Below, piece after piece: positions 20,875-31,744 of a stretch of 31,744 nucleotides of DNA. The translations under genes were made by a program, and so were the position numbers. Numbering within the stretch: position 1 is the first letter of the stretch; each line of letters begins with the position of its first letter. Origin of the DNA: Phoronis ovalis (taxonomy: Eukaryota; Phoronida; Phoronidae); the NCBI GenBank assembly GCA_028565635.1, contig JAOXYB010026512.1:1-31744 (forward strand), read 5' to 3'. The notes beneath the pieces were generated by a model, which made no database searches, was not told where the DNA came from, and worked only from the letters and a program-made list of their open reading frames with translations.

Positions 20875-22680
20875 CTCAAATTCGTGAAAGGTATTCACAT
20901 AAAGAATAGAATTATTTTTTTACTTAAAAGTTAAATCTAACAAAGGTTCAGGAGTCTGGATTGTGGTTTATTTTGTGAAGTTATACTTTTTCAGAGTTTT
21001 TATTGCATTTACATCTGTACCGTGTATATGATCATGATTATGTTATAGCCTGATATTAAGTTCTGTTTTTGACAATCAAGTCATCCAACAGGTTTAGGAA
21101 TAGACTATTTGCATGCACTTGAGGGCAGCACGATCAGACTCTTTCGATCCCAGTTAAAAACAATACATGGTTTTAAAAGCCAACTTTAGAATTGCGTTAA
21201 TCTGTGAAATTTAATTAAAGTAATAAAATGTTAATAAATAATAGTTTATGTATTGAAAACTAACTAAAGGTAACTTATTACAAAAAGGAAGTATTTCTTA
21301 AACAAACGTTAATAACATTGTTTTTGGCTGTTTGTGAAGAAAGGGAAGAATATGGGTTTTGTGAATGAATTGGGTCAGCGCACGGCGAACTACATCATTG
21401 CTGATTTACAAAATGCGACATGCTGGGAAGGTTTGGGTAAACGACTTGTGGCTCCACCAAATGCTTGCAAATAGTCTATTGCAAAGATACATGTAACTGG
21501 TATATAGATATCAGTAGGACCATTCACAACATCAGGGAGCAGTTCATATTATTGTAACATGTTACTTGTTTTTTGTTGCTTGTTACTTTTTTTATAGAAA
21601 TCTGTGATGAATTACTGTCATGATTTTTTACTCATTGTAATGCATCTTGTACGAAGACCACATTTGTTAATAATTTTTTGTCACAGCATGAGAGTTACGT
21701 GCAGGATGGATAATGCACCTATTATATACTTGGTGTATCGCCTTATCTAACCACTTTTAAGTATGCTCTTTTAATGGTGTCACGAATCATTCTTCATAAA
21801 AAGGTGTTAAATATTGATAATCTTTCAAGATCCATAATTTTTTTCGGATATTTATCATGACTTCCTTAACCATGTTTGGAAATGTTCTTAGCCTACATGT
21901 CTGCTGTCAGTGGAATTTTTAATGTAACTTGGCTCCCCCTTCCCTAGTAATTCAATCTAATTTCATGCCCCCCCTCATAATAAAAATTACTAAATATTAA
22001 AACTTTCTACCCACACCCCACTGTAATTGAAACATTACACAACCCTTTACCCCATAACCATAGTTATATATTCAGGTCATTCTCTGAACAGCACTAATAA
22101 AAACACCTTTTTGACCAAGAATCATTTATGCCTTAAATTTTTTTTATTTAATTACTGATTCAACTAGTTACGACTGTTTAGGATTTTGCAGATAGTTTTA
22201 TTTCTTATAAGGTTGTTGGGATACTAATATCAAAGTTTAATTTCTGTGTGGTTTTTGGTGTGTTACGGACCATAATAATTGCAAGTGCCTAGGAATCACA
22301 TATTTAAGTGTTGTGAGTATATATGTCATGTTCGTTAAAGAAATATAATAAAGAACATTCACTATCTTTTATGTATTCATATGCTGAATTTAAGCTACAG
22401 CTAGAAAACCAGTAAACATATTTTATTGCGAATCATGGAATTATTAAAAGACAGTTTTAAAATTATAAATCTACAAATAACTTGTTACATGACAGTTGCA
22501 TGTTTCTTGTCTATCAGCTGTCTGTAAATTTTAATACACACATTGCTTTAACATCCTGATGCTGTTCATGCTGTACACTTTATAAAGTAAAAGAAAAGAC
22601 GCAAAACAAAGAATATACCCAAGTTCCATTTCCACCTTCTGTGAGCTCTTTAGTAAGGTATTACTTCAGTTGCAACATTC
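20875..22680 (+). other. MFSD9 3' flank, likely long 3' UTR
   Basis: No coding sequence was found. AATAAA hexamers at 21222-21227 and 21233-21238 lie inside the inserted part of a MITE-like element (21103-21476). Further ones occur at 22347-22352 and 22685-22690. The true MFSD9 3' end cannot be chosen from sequence alone. A C-rich stretch lies around 21935-22055. Confidence 0.5.
21103..21476 (+). mobile_element. MITE-like element, copy 1 (with internal insertion)
   Basis: Terminal inverted repeats gactatttgca (21103-21113) and tgcaaatagtc (21466-21476) are perfect over 11 bases and are flanked by TA on both sides, a Tc1/mariner-type target duplication. The right half (actacatcattgctgattta, then acaaaatgcgacatgctg and cttgtggctccacc) matches copy 2 at 27396-27576 in reverse orientation. 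About 190-200 bases near 21135-21340 are absent from copy 2 and contain two AATAAA motifs. The element encodes no transposase. Confidence 0.75.
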
Positions 22681-22684
22681 CAGT

Positions 22685-22697
22685 AATAAAGTTTATT
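22685..22697. terminator. Palindromic bidirectional polyadenylation signal between convergent genes
   Basis: The 13-base perfect palindrome aataaagtttatt gives AATAAA on the + strand (22685-22690) and AATAAA on the - strand (22697-22692). It lies 1.8 kb beyond the MFSD9 stop and 380 bases beyond the NPAT stop. It is the first TTTATT that I see downstream of NPAT, so it is probably the NPAT signal. Its use by MFSD9 is possible. Confidence 0.55.
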
Positions 22698-23075
22698 GTG
22701 CACTAGATATAAATTAACTGCTATGACTAGAGAAAATAATTTTTTAAATAAGGATATTTAATAAAAGTCATTTTTAACAATGCATATGAATGGTTACAAA
22801 TTATTACTGCAAAAAGAAAACGTGCAAATTCTATTCTTTATGATTCTACAACTTCAAGTAATAAATATGATGCAGTTTCTATTAAATTAATGCAGAAATA
22901 ACAAAACTTGATTTAACATTTTCAACAATCAATATAAAAAAATACAACCACATTTATATGTATTATATATAATTCTACTATAATATAAACTTTGTAAACA
23001 ACAATCATTAACAGATGTCTAGACTATTTTCATAACTACAATTGATCCTTGGTGTTGCCGCTAACTGACGACTTC

Positions 23076-26000
23076 CTACGAATGTACTTTGTTTAGAAAT
23101 GTATCGATGTCCATTGCATCTAGTTCGCGTTTTTTAGATTTCTGAAATAAAAACAAATTTAACATGAGTCATAAGCAATGTAAACTAAGAGATAACAAGT
23201 CCTTATCAGACTTCTAACAATCGCAAGAATGTCAACTTTACAAGCTATTTTATTTACTTGAGCGAATTTTTTTAACAGAAATAATTTGCCAATTGAGTTT
23301 AAAGCTTAAATTTTAAGAAATATTACTTATAACATACATTGCAAACTGGAAACTCATTCACACTTGCACCCTCATTTGCACAGAAAAAGAAAAAAAAATT
23401 ATACGAAAAATATTGCAAATGTTTATAAATGTGCATTATATAAACAAACATACCCTTTTCTTTCTAGTCTCTTTTTTATCTTTCTCTGTTGAATGTTTTC
23501 GTTTAATAGGAGTTTTTCTCTTACCGACAGCTGATTTCAGTGGAGATTTTCTTTGTTTTGAAGGTGTTCTATTTCTTTTTGATGGTGTACCTACAGATTT
23601 AGATAAATTTACCAGTAATTCAGTAGCAACAACTTCAGCTCTGTCACCATCACAATTAGACTGTGATGTTGTTGCTTTTGATGAACTTCCTTCTTGTTGC
23701 TGACTGATGACAGTAGTATTCTCAAGGACATCAGAGTTCTGATTTCTTTTTGACGAATGCAAATCAGAGTTGACAGAAGACAATGCAGTAAAACCACAGG
23801 AATTCTGTTCAAAGCTCACAGATGAGGCTTCGTTTGGACTAGATTTCATCTCGGAGGCAACAGTATGTGAAACACTATTTGAGGCATCTGAGTCTGATAC
23901 AATAACAATTTGTCCATTTTCATTTAGAGTCACTAACACCATATCTTCATTAATGCTATCCTTCATTTTGGAACCAACAGCTTCAGAATTGTCACAATGT
24001 TTTTCACCTAAACTTAGGTAGTCAACTTTAGTAGCACTTCCACTTGCAACTACAATTTCTTTTGAATATGGACTTTGATTTGTGGCTTTAGATACATCAA
24101 CTCCATTCATGTCAAAATCTTCGGAAGTAGATGAAAGCAACTTTCCTGAATATGACATGTCCCTCGTCAAAGTATCCAAAGTTTTTTCAAATTCTTGTTT
24201 GTCATTTTTTGACCGACTTTTGGTGCTACATTCTGATTTATTAGTTCGACTTCTTGATCTAGAGTTCCGTTTCGAGTCCTTCACTTTTACGTCTTCCTTT
24301 TCATAGGATAGCTTAGTGTCAGAACCATCTAAAATTTTACTTTTTGATTTTTTCTTTTCTCCGCCACTATTTTTCAACCTTAATGATTGTATATTGGTAA
24401 AAATATTAGCATCGTCCTTTACATTATTTGTATTATTGCCACATAAAGAATATTTAGGTAGCGAGTTACCAGTTTTCTGACATTTACTAATCTTTTCCGC
24501 TTGCGGCTGTGGGACACAAGTCATATGTGTACTGAGATCAGAAGATCCGGATAACTGGGCACCAAAATCTAATGTTCTTACATGATCTCTATCATGGTTC
24601 TGAATAGATGATTTGGTTTTGTCATCATCAGCATTTGCCTCATAATAATGTAGAACTTTATCAGTTCGCTTTTCTACATATTCCTTTATTTTTTCAATGC
24701 TGTGCCCCGAGGCTTCTTTGTTGTTTTGATGACCAATAATTCGTGGACTTGACTTTGTGCTGTTGCTTTTAACATATGAGGATTTAATTAATTTCGGTCG
24801 CCCACGTTTCTTTTTTGAAATCAGATGATTTTTAAGTACCTCTAAAGCAGTCCTTGGTTTCGTTTCACTAGGAACAGGTTCCCAACCTGGTTGCGTAAGA
24901 TTTAGACAACCGGCATCAACTGTAGAGAGATATTGTGGCTTTGGAATTATGGCGCGTGGCTGTTTCCTAGCAGGTGGTGGTAATTCTACAGATTTTTCAG
25001 GAGACGCTAATCTTAGAAGAGCAGACAACCCTATAAAAACAAAAACAGATACTGAATACTTTACTGAATTAGGACATATATAGCAATGTTTCAATGCTTT
25101 ATCACAGGTAAGCGATAATATATACAAAAGTAACAGTAAGTAACTGCTCAAGACACAATTAAGCAGTGCTATACGAGGAAACCAGATTACTAGAATTTTG
25201 TCATCACTGACCAGGTGACCAGGCTGTAATCGGAACAACATTTGGTTTTGGTAGCAAATGTTGCAGTTTTTTCTTTGGTGTTTCCAAGCAAACGGGTGGT
25301 TTTTTGAGATGCTCTATATCTGTCTCAGAAATTTTCTTTCTACGATTTGTTTCTTTCTTCACCACTGCAGGCTTATTCTCTGTAAGAGACAAGTTCTATT
25401 TTTATGAATGATCCGGATTGATTCAAAATTTAAGGCAACTATTTTATCACTTAGATTTATCACTTTATCACTATTTTTTGAGAATTGTGTTAATTATTGT
25501 TTAATAACTAGCTTTTACCAAATTAAAACTTCACACATATGTTCCTAACAAAAGCAAATAAATTGACTATACTTTATCTATTGCATTCAAAGCCATAGCA
25601 AACAAATATTATCATTATGTACATTTGACTTGGAACTTAATATAACAGGAACTTGCTTGGTTTTTTGTCTTCTGATATCTTTTTGCTAACCACAACTTTC
25701 TTTCTTGTTTGCATGGGTTTCTTTCTTTTGTCTTGAGCATGTGATGATGGTTGTAGAATATTTTCCCTACATAGTGGTGAAGTATCAGCTCTCTGACTGG
25801 CTAAATTTTTCTGAGGTCCTAACACAATGATTGGTGAATTAGGTGTAGGAGGGGATACAACAACTCCATCAGCTATAACAATTTGTTCACAGGCAGGACT
25901 AGGAACTGGGTCACCTATGATAAATCTCTGTCCATTTATAAATATGACTTTGTCTTTACTACTAGGATAGTCAATTTCTCGAGCAACAAGCCTACCGTTG

Positions 26001-29000
26001 GAATCTAGCACATGACAACTTGCTGAATTTGAAGTGGGCATCTTCGGCATGGACTCCTTTTCCACTGGTAACACAGTCGACAGAATACTTTGCGAAGAGA
26101 TTTGAAAATCATGCGACTGCAGAGAATTTGGCAAACGAGTCGGCATAACTGACATAACTTTGGCAGTTGCTCCAAAAGTTATTTGTGGGGACATTACTGT
26201 TGTTGTTGGCATAGACATGACATGCTGCAGTGGGACGTCATGCTGAATCCCGCTTGGAATCGTACCAGTAGGTAAGGTGGGTGTTTGAAACAGCATATCA
26301 TTTATAACTGGCTTAGCATCACTAGCCATCATGCAGGTAGAGCTTGGACTTGTAATAGGGTTGTTAACAGTAAAATGTTTTTTATTTCGTTTCTTTCTAT
26401 GGTTAGCTCTATTTTGTGAAGTTAGACCTGATGAGCTGGAAGCATTAGCAACGTTGATAATTTCTGCTGGGGTGCTGACCATCACCGTCTGAGATGTCTC
26501 TAAATGTTTCTGTACACCTGCATTAGGTCGTGAAACAATTTCATGGGATTTGTTGAAAGGTGCTCCACCTGAAGATATGTTTGTTGATGTAACACTGCCT
26601 GATAAGGGTGATGCCTGTTTAAGGTGGCCATCAGAGTTGTCATATTTCGTAGGAGAATGAGGGGGTGTATTCATGTCTTCAGAAGTACCTGTAACAAATC
26701 ATGCGATACTTAGCACAAATGTGGCAATAACTTACAAAAACACTGTAACATATTTTTGCCTTATGCTCAGTTGAATGAATCTTTTAATTTCCACAAAATC
26801 TAGAAAGTGTACTTTTTAACCTTGTTTTGCTCATCATTCATTCATGTGCATCAGTGCACTATTGAGGACAAGAAAACAGCAGCAAGAGGAAATCTATCTT
26901 TTTGTCTGTAAAATACTCTTTCTGGTTTCCAACTTTTTAATAATTAAAAGTGGAATTTTACTGCTTAACCATATTTTACAATTTACAATTTTTATAATAA
27001 AACTATAGCAGGATATTTGTCATAGTCTCACCTGCTAGATATTGTGATACGTCATCTTTGTTTCTTCTTTGCATGTATTCTTTTTCTATAAATTCATGTT
27101 TATCCATATTGAAGAGATTAAACAAAGAATCAAACACAGGGTCTGTCTCTGTCATGGCAATTACGTCATTAATGGTATCATCAGACATATTAACTTCCTG
27201 CAGGGTTAAATAATAAGTTTGAAGGATTGCTGCAGTTTAACATTTAAAAATAAGAAAAAATTAACGATGCTTTTAATCAAGTTACAGCATGAAATACATA
27301 AAGATTTGGTAAAACATCCACTGTTATATACTTCAGTATGCAACTATCTTGTCTGGCACATTTTACTTTGATTTGCACCATCATATTCATGCAAAGACTA
27401 TTTGCAATTATTCAGTGGAGCCACCAGTCATAAATCCAAATCTTTTCAGCATGTTGCACTTTGTGAATGAACAATGACGCAGTTTTCCATATTCTTGCGC
27501 GATTATTCACAAAATGCAACATAAAGGCAATGTTTGGTTTCTAACCAGCCGCTTCATCAGGTACATGCAAATAGTCCATTACTAGACAAACAGCTGCTAA
27601 TGCAAATGTTTGTTTAACACAGCTCAAAAGATGGCCACTCTTAGTAAATTGGCAAAACCTTACAAAAAAAGAAGACAATTTCTGCATACTCAGACTTATA
27701 CCAATGTGATGCAATAAGTCAAAATAGAAAGTACGTTACATACAGTGCTGCGTGTACGAGAAACCAACTATTCTACAGAATACCTACATTATTTAGAATG
27801 TCATCCAAAGACTTCTCTGAATCTTTAAACTTATTGTTATCATCAGACTCATCACCAGTACCAGATTTTTGTATGACAACTTTATTGATGTTCTCTGCCA
27901 ACTTCTCAGCCAAATGTTGATTAGTTAACAATTGTTCAAGAGCAACCTAAAATTAAGAGACAAATGATCGTCTCGAACGACATATGTGTTAGGGCAGATT
28001 GGAAATAAAAGGAAAACTCTTATTGGCTATCTACTGCAGACGGACAGCCTGGATTTTTTCTTTTCTTCAGTTTTCCTATATTTAGCACAAACTTATGAAG
28101 AGAGTGAAGAATGTTGAAAAGAGCATTGCGCGGATAATTTTGTGCTTACAGATATATTCTACCAAAAGTATACTTACTGATAAATCAGTAGCTCCCTCTG
28201 CTCCGCTGTCTGTTCCTAGACTCTGATCCGACAGCACAGAAGCCTTTGGTTCTGGAATGACCTCAGTCCCAAACGATCTCTTTTTGGGTGGGTGAGTTTT
28301 TCTCTTTCCTGGGGTAAACAAAACATCATCTGATGAGCTTACAGCACGGGTCTGCTTACAAGGTGTCATAAATTCACTGTGATGACTTGTGGCAACCAAG
28401 CCATCAAATGAGTCTTTTTGTGGTGTTATGTGACTAGTAGTAACAGTGCTTACTACATTATTGTCAGATGTAGCTTGACAGTCGGTGTCACAGATGACTA
28501 ACTGTGGAGTCTGCTCAGCTTCTGATGGAAGAACATTATCACCTGAAATAAAAACAAAATTATAAAATTTAGTAGTCTCCAGCAGAGTATACTATTTATT
28601 TATGAATCTAAATAGTTTTATTAGGTGCATGAATTAAGGTATTTTGAAAACAAAATATGCAATAGACATTGAAAAGCAACTAATAGTTCCTTGGCATTTT
28701 GTCTTCTTAAAGAATTATTAGCTTGCTTTTAAATCACATTTTCAAAGTTCCTTCGTTCACAAGTGAAACATGAACACTTTTAGGACTAAAGCAAATTGCA
28801 AAAATGCTTTCAAATATTTCAGTGGCATTATTCTCTGTATACACATACCCATTTCTTCGAAAACCGACTGGTCATCCTCATCATCCATCTCCGAACGGCC
28901 ACAATCAGCAGCTTTCTTACCAGTGACTTCTCTGCCCTTTCCTTTTTTGTCACCGTGTGTTGTACTGACTAAAAATTTTGAATCTTTATCTACACTTCTT

Positions 29001-30717
29001 CTTGACAAGCAGGCTGGTAATTGTTTCTGCCTTAATAACTCAAGAGTTATTTTTGGCATATCCTCTTCTTCATTTTTATTTTTTGTTGTATCAATATTAT
29101 TTACTTTTCTGTTTTCATTACTATTTATATTTGGCATGCCAACTGTTCTTCTTGTTACATGCTCATACATATCACTCGCAGCACTTAAGGATGTACAGTC
29201 GTTCCCTGCTACCATCTGTGTTGTCTCATTTGTTACATCATTATTATCATTAGATATCTCTGTATAATCACAACTTTCCTCTGATAAATGCATGTCACGA
29301 GATACACGCCTGCTAGATTCTGGGTCTTCTTCACGCGTGCTATTCCTGTCATCTGTATTTTTTCTTTGAGCAGAATTTCTGTTACACATAGACGGATTTG
29401 TGCTCCTAACAAAGAATTCAGAACGAGTTGGCAGAGGTACATGTACGTTTTGCCGATTTAACGATTTTAAAGTTCTCCCACCAGTTCTTATCATTGGTTG
29501 TACCATTTCAATTTTTGATTTTTGAGCTACTTTAATGTCTTGTAGAAGTAATTCCAGTTGCTTCCACTTGGCGGATATGTCATTCATTGGTTCTGCAAAA
29601 TTAAAATTTTGATATTATGCAAGGACTAATACTGATGCAGTAGCAAAGGGCACTATAAATTTACAGCCAAATAAGCATATACAACCCATGACATGTTGAA
29701 TGTAATTGCATAAGTTTTACAGTTGGGGTCCCAACATTTTCACTATAAATAGCTAGTGTATGAACATATATTCCTTATTAAAATGAATCTTCTATAACAT
29801 ACATACTGAATTCAACTAAGATAACAGTTAGATAACCCAACCAACAATAACAAAGTTTGCACTAGATTGGACATTACTGTTATTACTGAAAAAGAAGATG
29901 CCACCATCGTCAACTGACAATAATTACACACTCCTACCATTTGTACTAGTACTGAATCAAATTTCGAGGTAAAGTGATGTGTCGCATCCTTTAACTGACA
30001 AGTAAATTCATAGAGGTGGTCATTATATACTCTCAACTTGATGGAACTCCTAGGGTACTGATTTAAAGTCACTATATACATGTGCCACCCCTTTTTCAAT
30101 TCCTGCATTTACCACAGGGTATGTTTTCCATGGTGCACAAAATCTAATTTACCACTTATATTTCTGGTTGGACATTTACCACAGAGTGTATTTTCACAAA
30201 AACTCTATAAATTTTCACATATTTATCTACTAGAGGGTATATAATTTACAAGTGAATTTATGATAGATTATATATTTTGGGAGAACTATGTACAACAGGG
30301 TCCACTTTTCGCGTTTTTTCATTACCACAGGGTATATTTTTGGTGACCTTTATTTACAACAAGGTTGTCAAAAATGTCGCACACTTACCTGAACAGGAAG
30401 CTCAACATTGCTAGCAATTGATTTTCACATTGTTTTTGCTGTTTTATGTTCCAATTAGAAAGAATTGCAGTTATAAAATGGTATAGCTCAAGATTTTTCA
30501 AGAACTAATAATTCTTATCTATACTGTGTAGGGAAATAATTACCAGAGTAAGCCGCAAGTTTGCTATAAGTATCCAGCATCTCTTTAAGTGATTTTCCCA
30601 TTATACTTGTTGGGTATTCTCTTCCTTGCTTCAGCATGAAATTATACTCTTGTAGATGAGTGCATTCACGAACAAATGCATTGTAACTTTTCATGCATTG
30701 TTCTGTTTTGAGATAGC
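23076..30717 (-). CDS. NPAT: NPAT, histone-gene transcription coactivator (first coding exon outside window)
   Basis: NPAT is a nuclear scaffold of histone locus bodies that activates replication-dependent histone genes downstream of cyclin E/CDK2. Nine exons were read right to left: 30717-30544, 29592-28849, 28542-28178, 27946-27788, 27197-27032, 26688-25657, 25379-25212, 25030-23454 and 23141-23076, all with matching phases. They give about 1,483 visible residues, against about 1,430 in human. The first visible exon is the LisH domain (GYLKTEQCMKSYNAFVREC). Exons 4-5 carry HLAEKLAENINK and then MSDDTINDVI...TETDPVFDSLFNLF, nearly colinear with human NPAT. VRTLDFG echoes the human RRVLCFDS box. 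An AT-hook (KKRGRPK) sits at about 1010-1016. The tail MDIDTFLNKVHS matches the human C-terminal FLASH-binding peptide. The initiator exon, which in human encodes about 13 residues, was not found up to 31744; the entry phase (G/GC) requires one. Confidence 0.95.
25380..25656 (-). other. GC-AG intron in NPAT
   Basis: Reading the - strand, the exon 26688-25657 ends CCAA and is followed by GCAAGT, the classic non-canonical GC donor. The acceptor is ctcttacag at 25388-25380. No GT donor before the in-frame stop gives the phase needed by the next exon, whereas GC gives a perfect phase-1 join (P-K-N-K-P). Confidence 0.8.
27396..27576 (-). mobile_element. MITE-like element, copy 2, in an NPAT intron
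   Basis: The termini are gactatttgca (27396-27406) and tgcaaatagtc (27566-27576). The 181-base copy is the reverse of copy 1 at 21103-21476 but lacks its central insertion. It has an internal inverted pair, ttgcactttgtgaat (27454-27468) and attcacaaaatgcaa (27507-27521), which should form a stem. The flanking bases are not an intact TA pair, so the copy is older or its ends are eroded. Confidence 0.7.
29593..30543 (-). other. NPAT intron with dispersed ttaccacagggta motif
   Basis: The GT-AG intron between the LisH exon and the next coding exon contains recurring copies of ttaccacagggtatatttt. Good copies are at 30108-30127, 30173-30193 and 30321-30341. Weaker ones lie near 30147, 30226, 30291 and 30351. 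The spacing is irregular, roughly 40-65 bases. No coding sequence was seen. Confidence 0.6.
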
Positions 30718-31589
30718 CTGAAAAGATATGTGAAATTGTACCACACTTGTGACAGTGGAATGATCTAGTAACATCTGTTCACATGCTTCTATAGCAGACA
30801 AACTAAATATGGACAATCAAGCAGTTATAGGATAATAAACAATTCTGATAATTGTTTTGGGAAACTGTTGCTTTAAGATTACACCTAATTGGTCAGCTTT
30901 TTACGACATGATGAACCTTGGTTATCTATTTGCCTCCTTGCAATTTTTGTTTGAATAAACAGAATTATTTCACTTTATATTCAAAAATCCACTAAAAATT
31001 GATTTAAGATAGCTGTTGTTTGTTGTACAAGTTGGTAAAAGTTACACACATTGTACATTCACACAGCCATATCCATGCTACTGTATATGTCATAGACAAA
31101 ATGATGCATTTTACAACCAGCACATTATCATTCATGAATTATTTGTATGCATGGGTAAGGTTAATATATATATCATTTTTAAATGGCCAAAAAACTACCC
31201 GGTAACTAAGCAAGCTTCAAGTGGCAGATAACACAAGAAGGAGTATCAGAGATCAACAATACAACAATTTTGGTTTGAATTTCTTGACATACGGTGAGTG
31301 TTTTTGAAACAGGCCAACTTCTATTGGTTTTAACACTATCTGGACCATGACCCTACGGTAAAGCCAGAACTATCCGCAGGCTAAGTCATAAAGACAAAAT
31401 GTAAGCACCTAATGTTTAAAACATTTGTTTGACCTAAAATTTTACGGCTTTTCTGGACACAGTTTTTTTAACATTGTCATATTTAAACCATAGATCTTTG
31501 GTATTTCTATTCAAAAGATTTCCAGTGTTAAAACTTCCACAAAAGGTTTCATAGCAAACAAACAAACATTACCCTGAGGCAAGTCATAG
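30718..31589 (-). other. Part of NPAT intron 1, no feature recognised
   Basis: This lies upstream of the LisH exon acceptor (cttttcag). I searched the - strand for the short initiator exon expected before G/GC-TAT-CTC and found no sequence resembling the family start (LPSDVARLVL in human). A purely intronic stretch is therefore likely. Confidence 0.5.
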
Positions 31590-31744
31590 GCTGCCACAGT
31601 AGGGTCATGTATCATTGGAATTCCACCACTAAGGAGAGGAGGTAAACTTGTGTCAAATGCAAAGGAAAAAGCCAAGATCTTGAATAGTCAGTACCAGTCC
31701 GTCTTCTCAAGAGATAGTAGCAATGACATGCCAAAGATGAACAG
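31590..31744 (+). mobile_element. Non-LTR (LINE) retrotransposon fragment, runs off window
   Basis: The + strand frame open from 31590 to the window end reads, in part, GIPPLRRGGKLVSNAKEKAK, then ILNSQYQSVFS and RDSSNDMPKM. This is the linker that precedes the reverse-transcriptase domain of CR1/Jockey/RTE-type LINEs (usual pattern: gIppL..dGklv.d..eKAeiLN..F.SVF). An in-frame stop at 31587-31589 and the lack of recognisable endonuclease sequence upstream indicate 5' truncation, or an interrupted copy. It lies in NPAT intron 1, in antisense to that gene. The clade cannot be fixed from this fragment. Confidence 0.75.

Noticed and set aside
23413-24306. Plus-strand open frames over the NPAT large exon
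   Set aside because: They are shadows of the minus-strand NPAT coding sequence, which has clear homology and splice support.
28770-29267. 165-codon plus-strand open frame
   Set aside because: It is the complement of the NPAT exon 29592-28849. Its serine/phenylalanine-rich content is the mirror of the acidic/lysine-rich protein.
31573-31615. Minus-strand ATG with a GT donor in phase 1, fitting the NPAT LisH exon as its first coding exon
   Set aside because: The phase fits, but the encoded residues do not resemble the NPAT start and place a proline in the LisH helix. The same bases read on the + strand as a LINE linker.
1-31744. tRNA, rRNA or CRISPR features
   Set aside because: A visual search for tRNA B-box words (ggttcga-like) found none in a foldable context. 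No rRNA-like sequence and no regularly spaced repeat-spacer array was seen.

Overview
The window is nuclear DNA from an invertebrate-type animal. It is A+T-rich, with long intergenic stretches, genes split by GT-AG introns of roughly 80 bp to 1.1 kb, many short tandem repeats and small transposon remnants. I cannot name the species. The gene families (a peptide-receptor-like GPCR, MFSD9, NPAT) only support a metazoan.

Layout. Bases 1-300 are A/T low-complexity sequence, followed by a short minisatellite. A single-coding-exon rhodopsin-class GPCR lies at 552-1730 (+), just behind a strong splice acceptor. From 1.7 to 17 kb there is no long conserved gene. This stretch does hold a frameshifted THAP zinc-finger remnant (3939-4171, +), a candidate three-exon gene for a secreted cysteine-rich precursor (8874 to 7159, -), a coding-looking orphan exon (13113 to 12985, -), and several tandem repeats, including 30-bp satellite-like arrays at 14.7-14.95 kb.

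The right half carries two convergent, confidently reconstructed genes. MFSD9 (+, six exons, 17050-20874, 419 aa) is an orphan major-facilitator transporter. NPAT (-, nine exons visible, 30717 down to 23076, about 1,480 residues) is the histone-gene transcription coactivator of the histone locus body. NPAT shows its LisH domain, the conserved acidic block and the C-terminal FLASH-binding tail. Its first coding exon, expected to encode only about a dozen residues, lies outside the window. One NPAT intron is GC-AG. The two genes converge on a palindromic AATAAA/TTTATT site at 22685-22697 that could serve both transcripts.

Two copies of one MITE-like family, in opposite orientations, sit in the MFSD9 3' flank and in an NPAT intron. 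A LINE (non-LTR retrotransposon) fragment begins in NPAT intron 1 and runs off the window end. The genes have no evident shared pathway. The candidate with most novelty is the cysteine-rich precursor at 7.2-8.9 kb.
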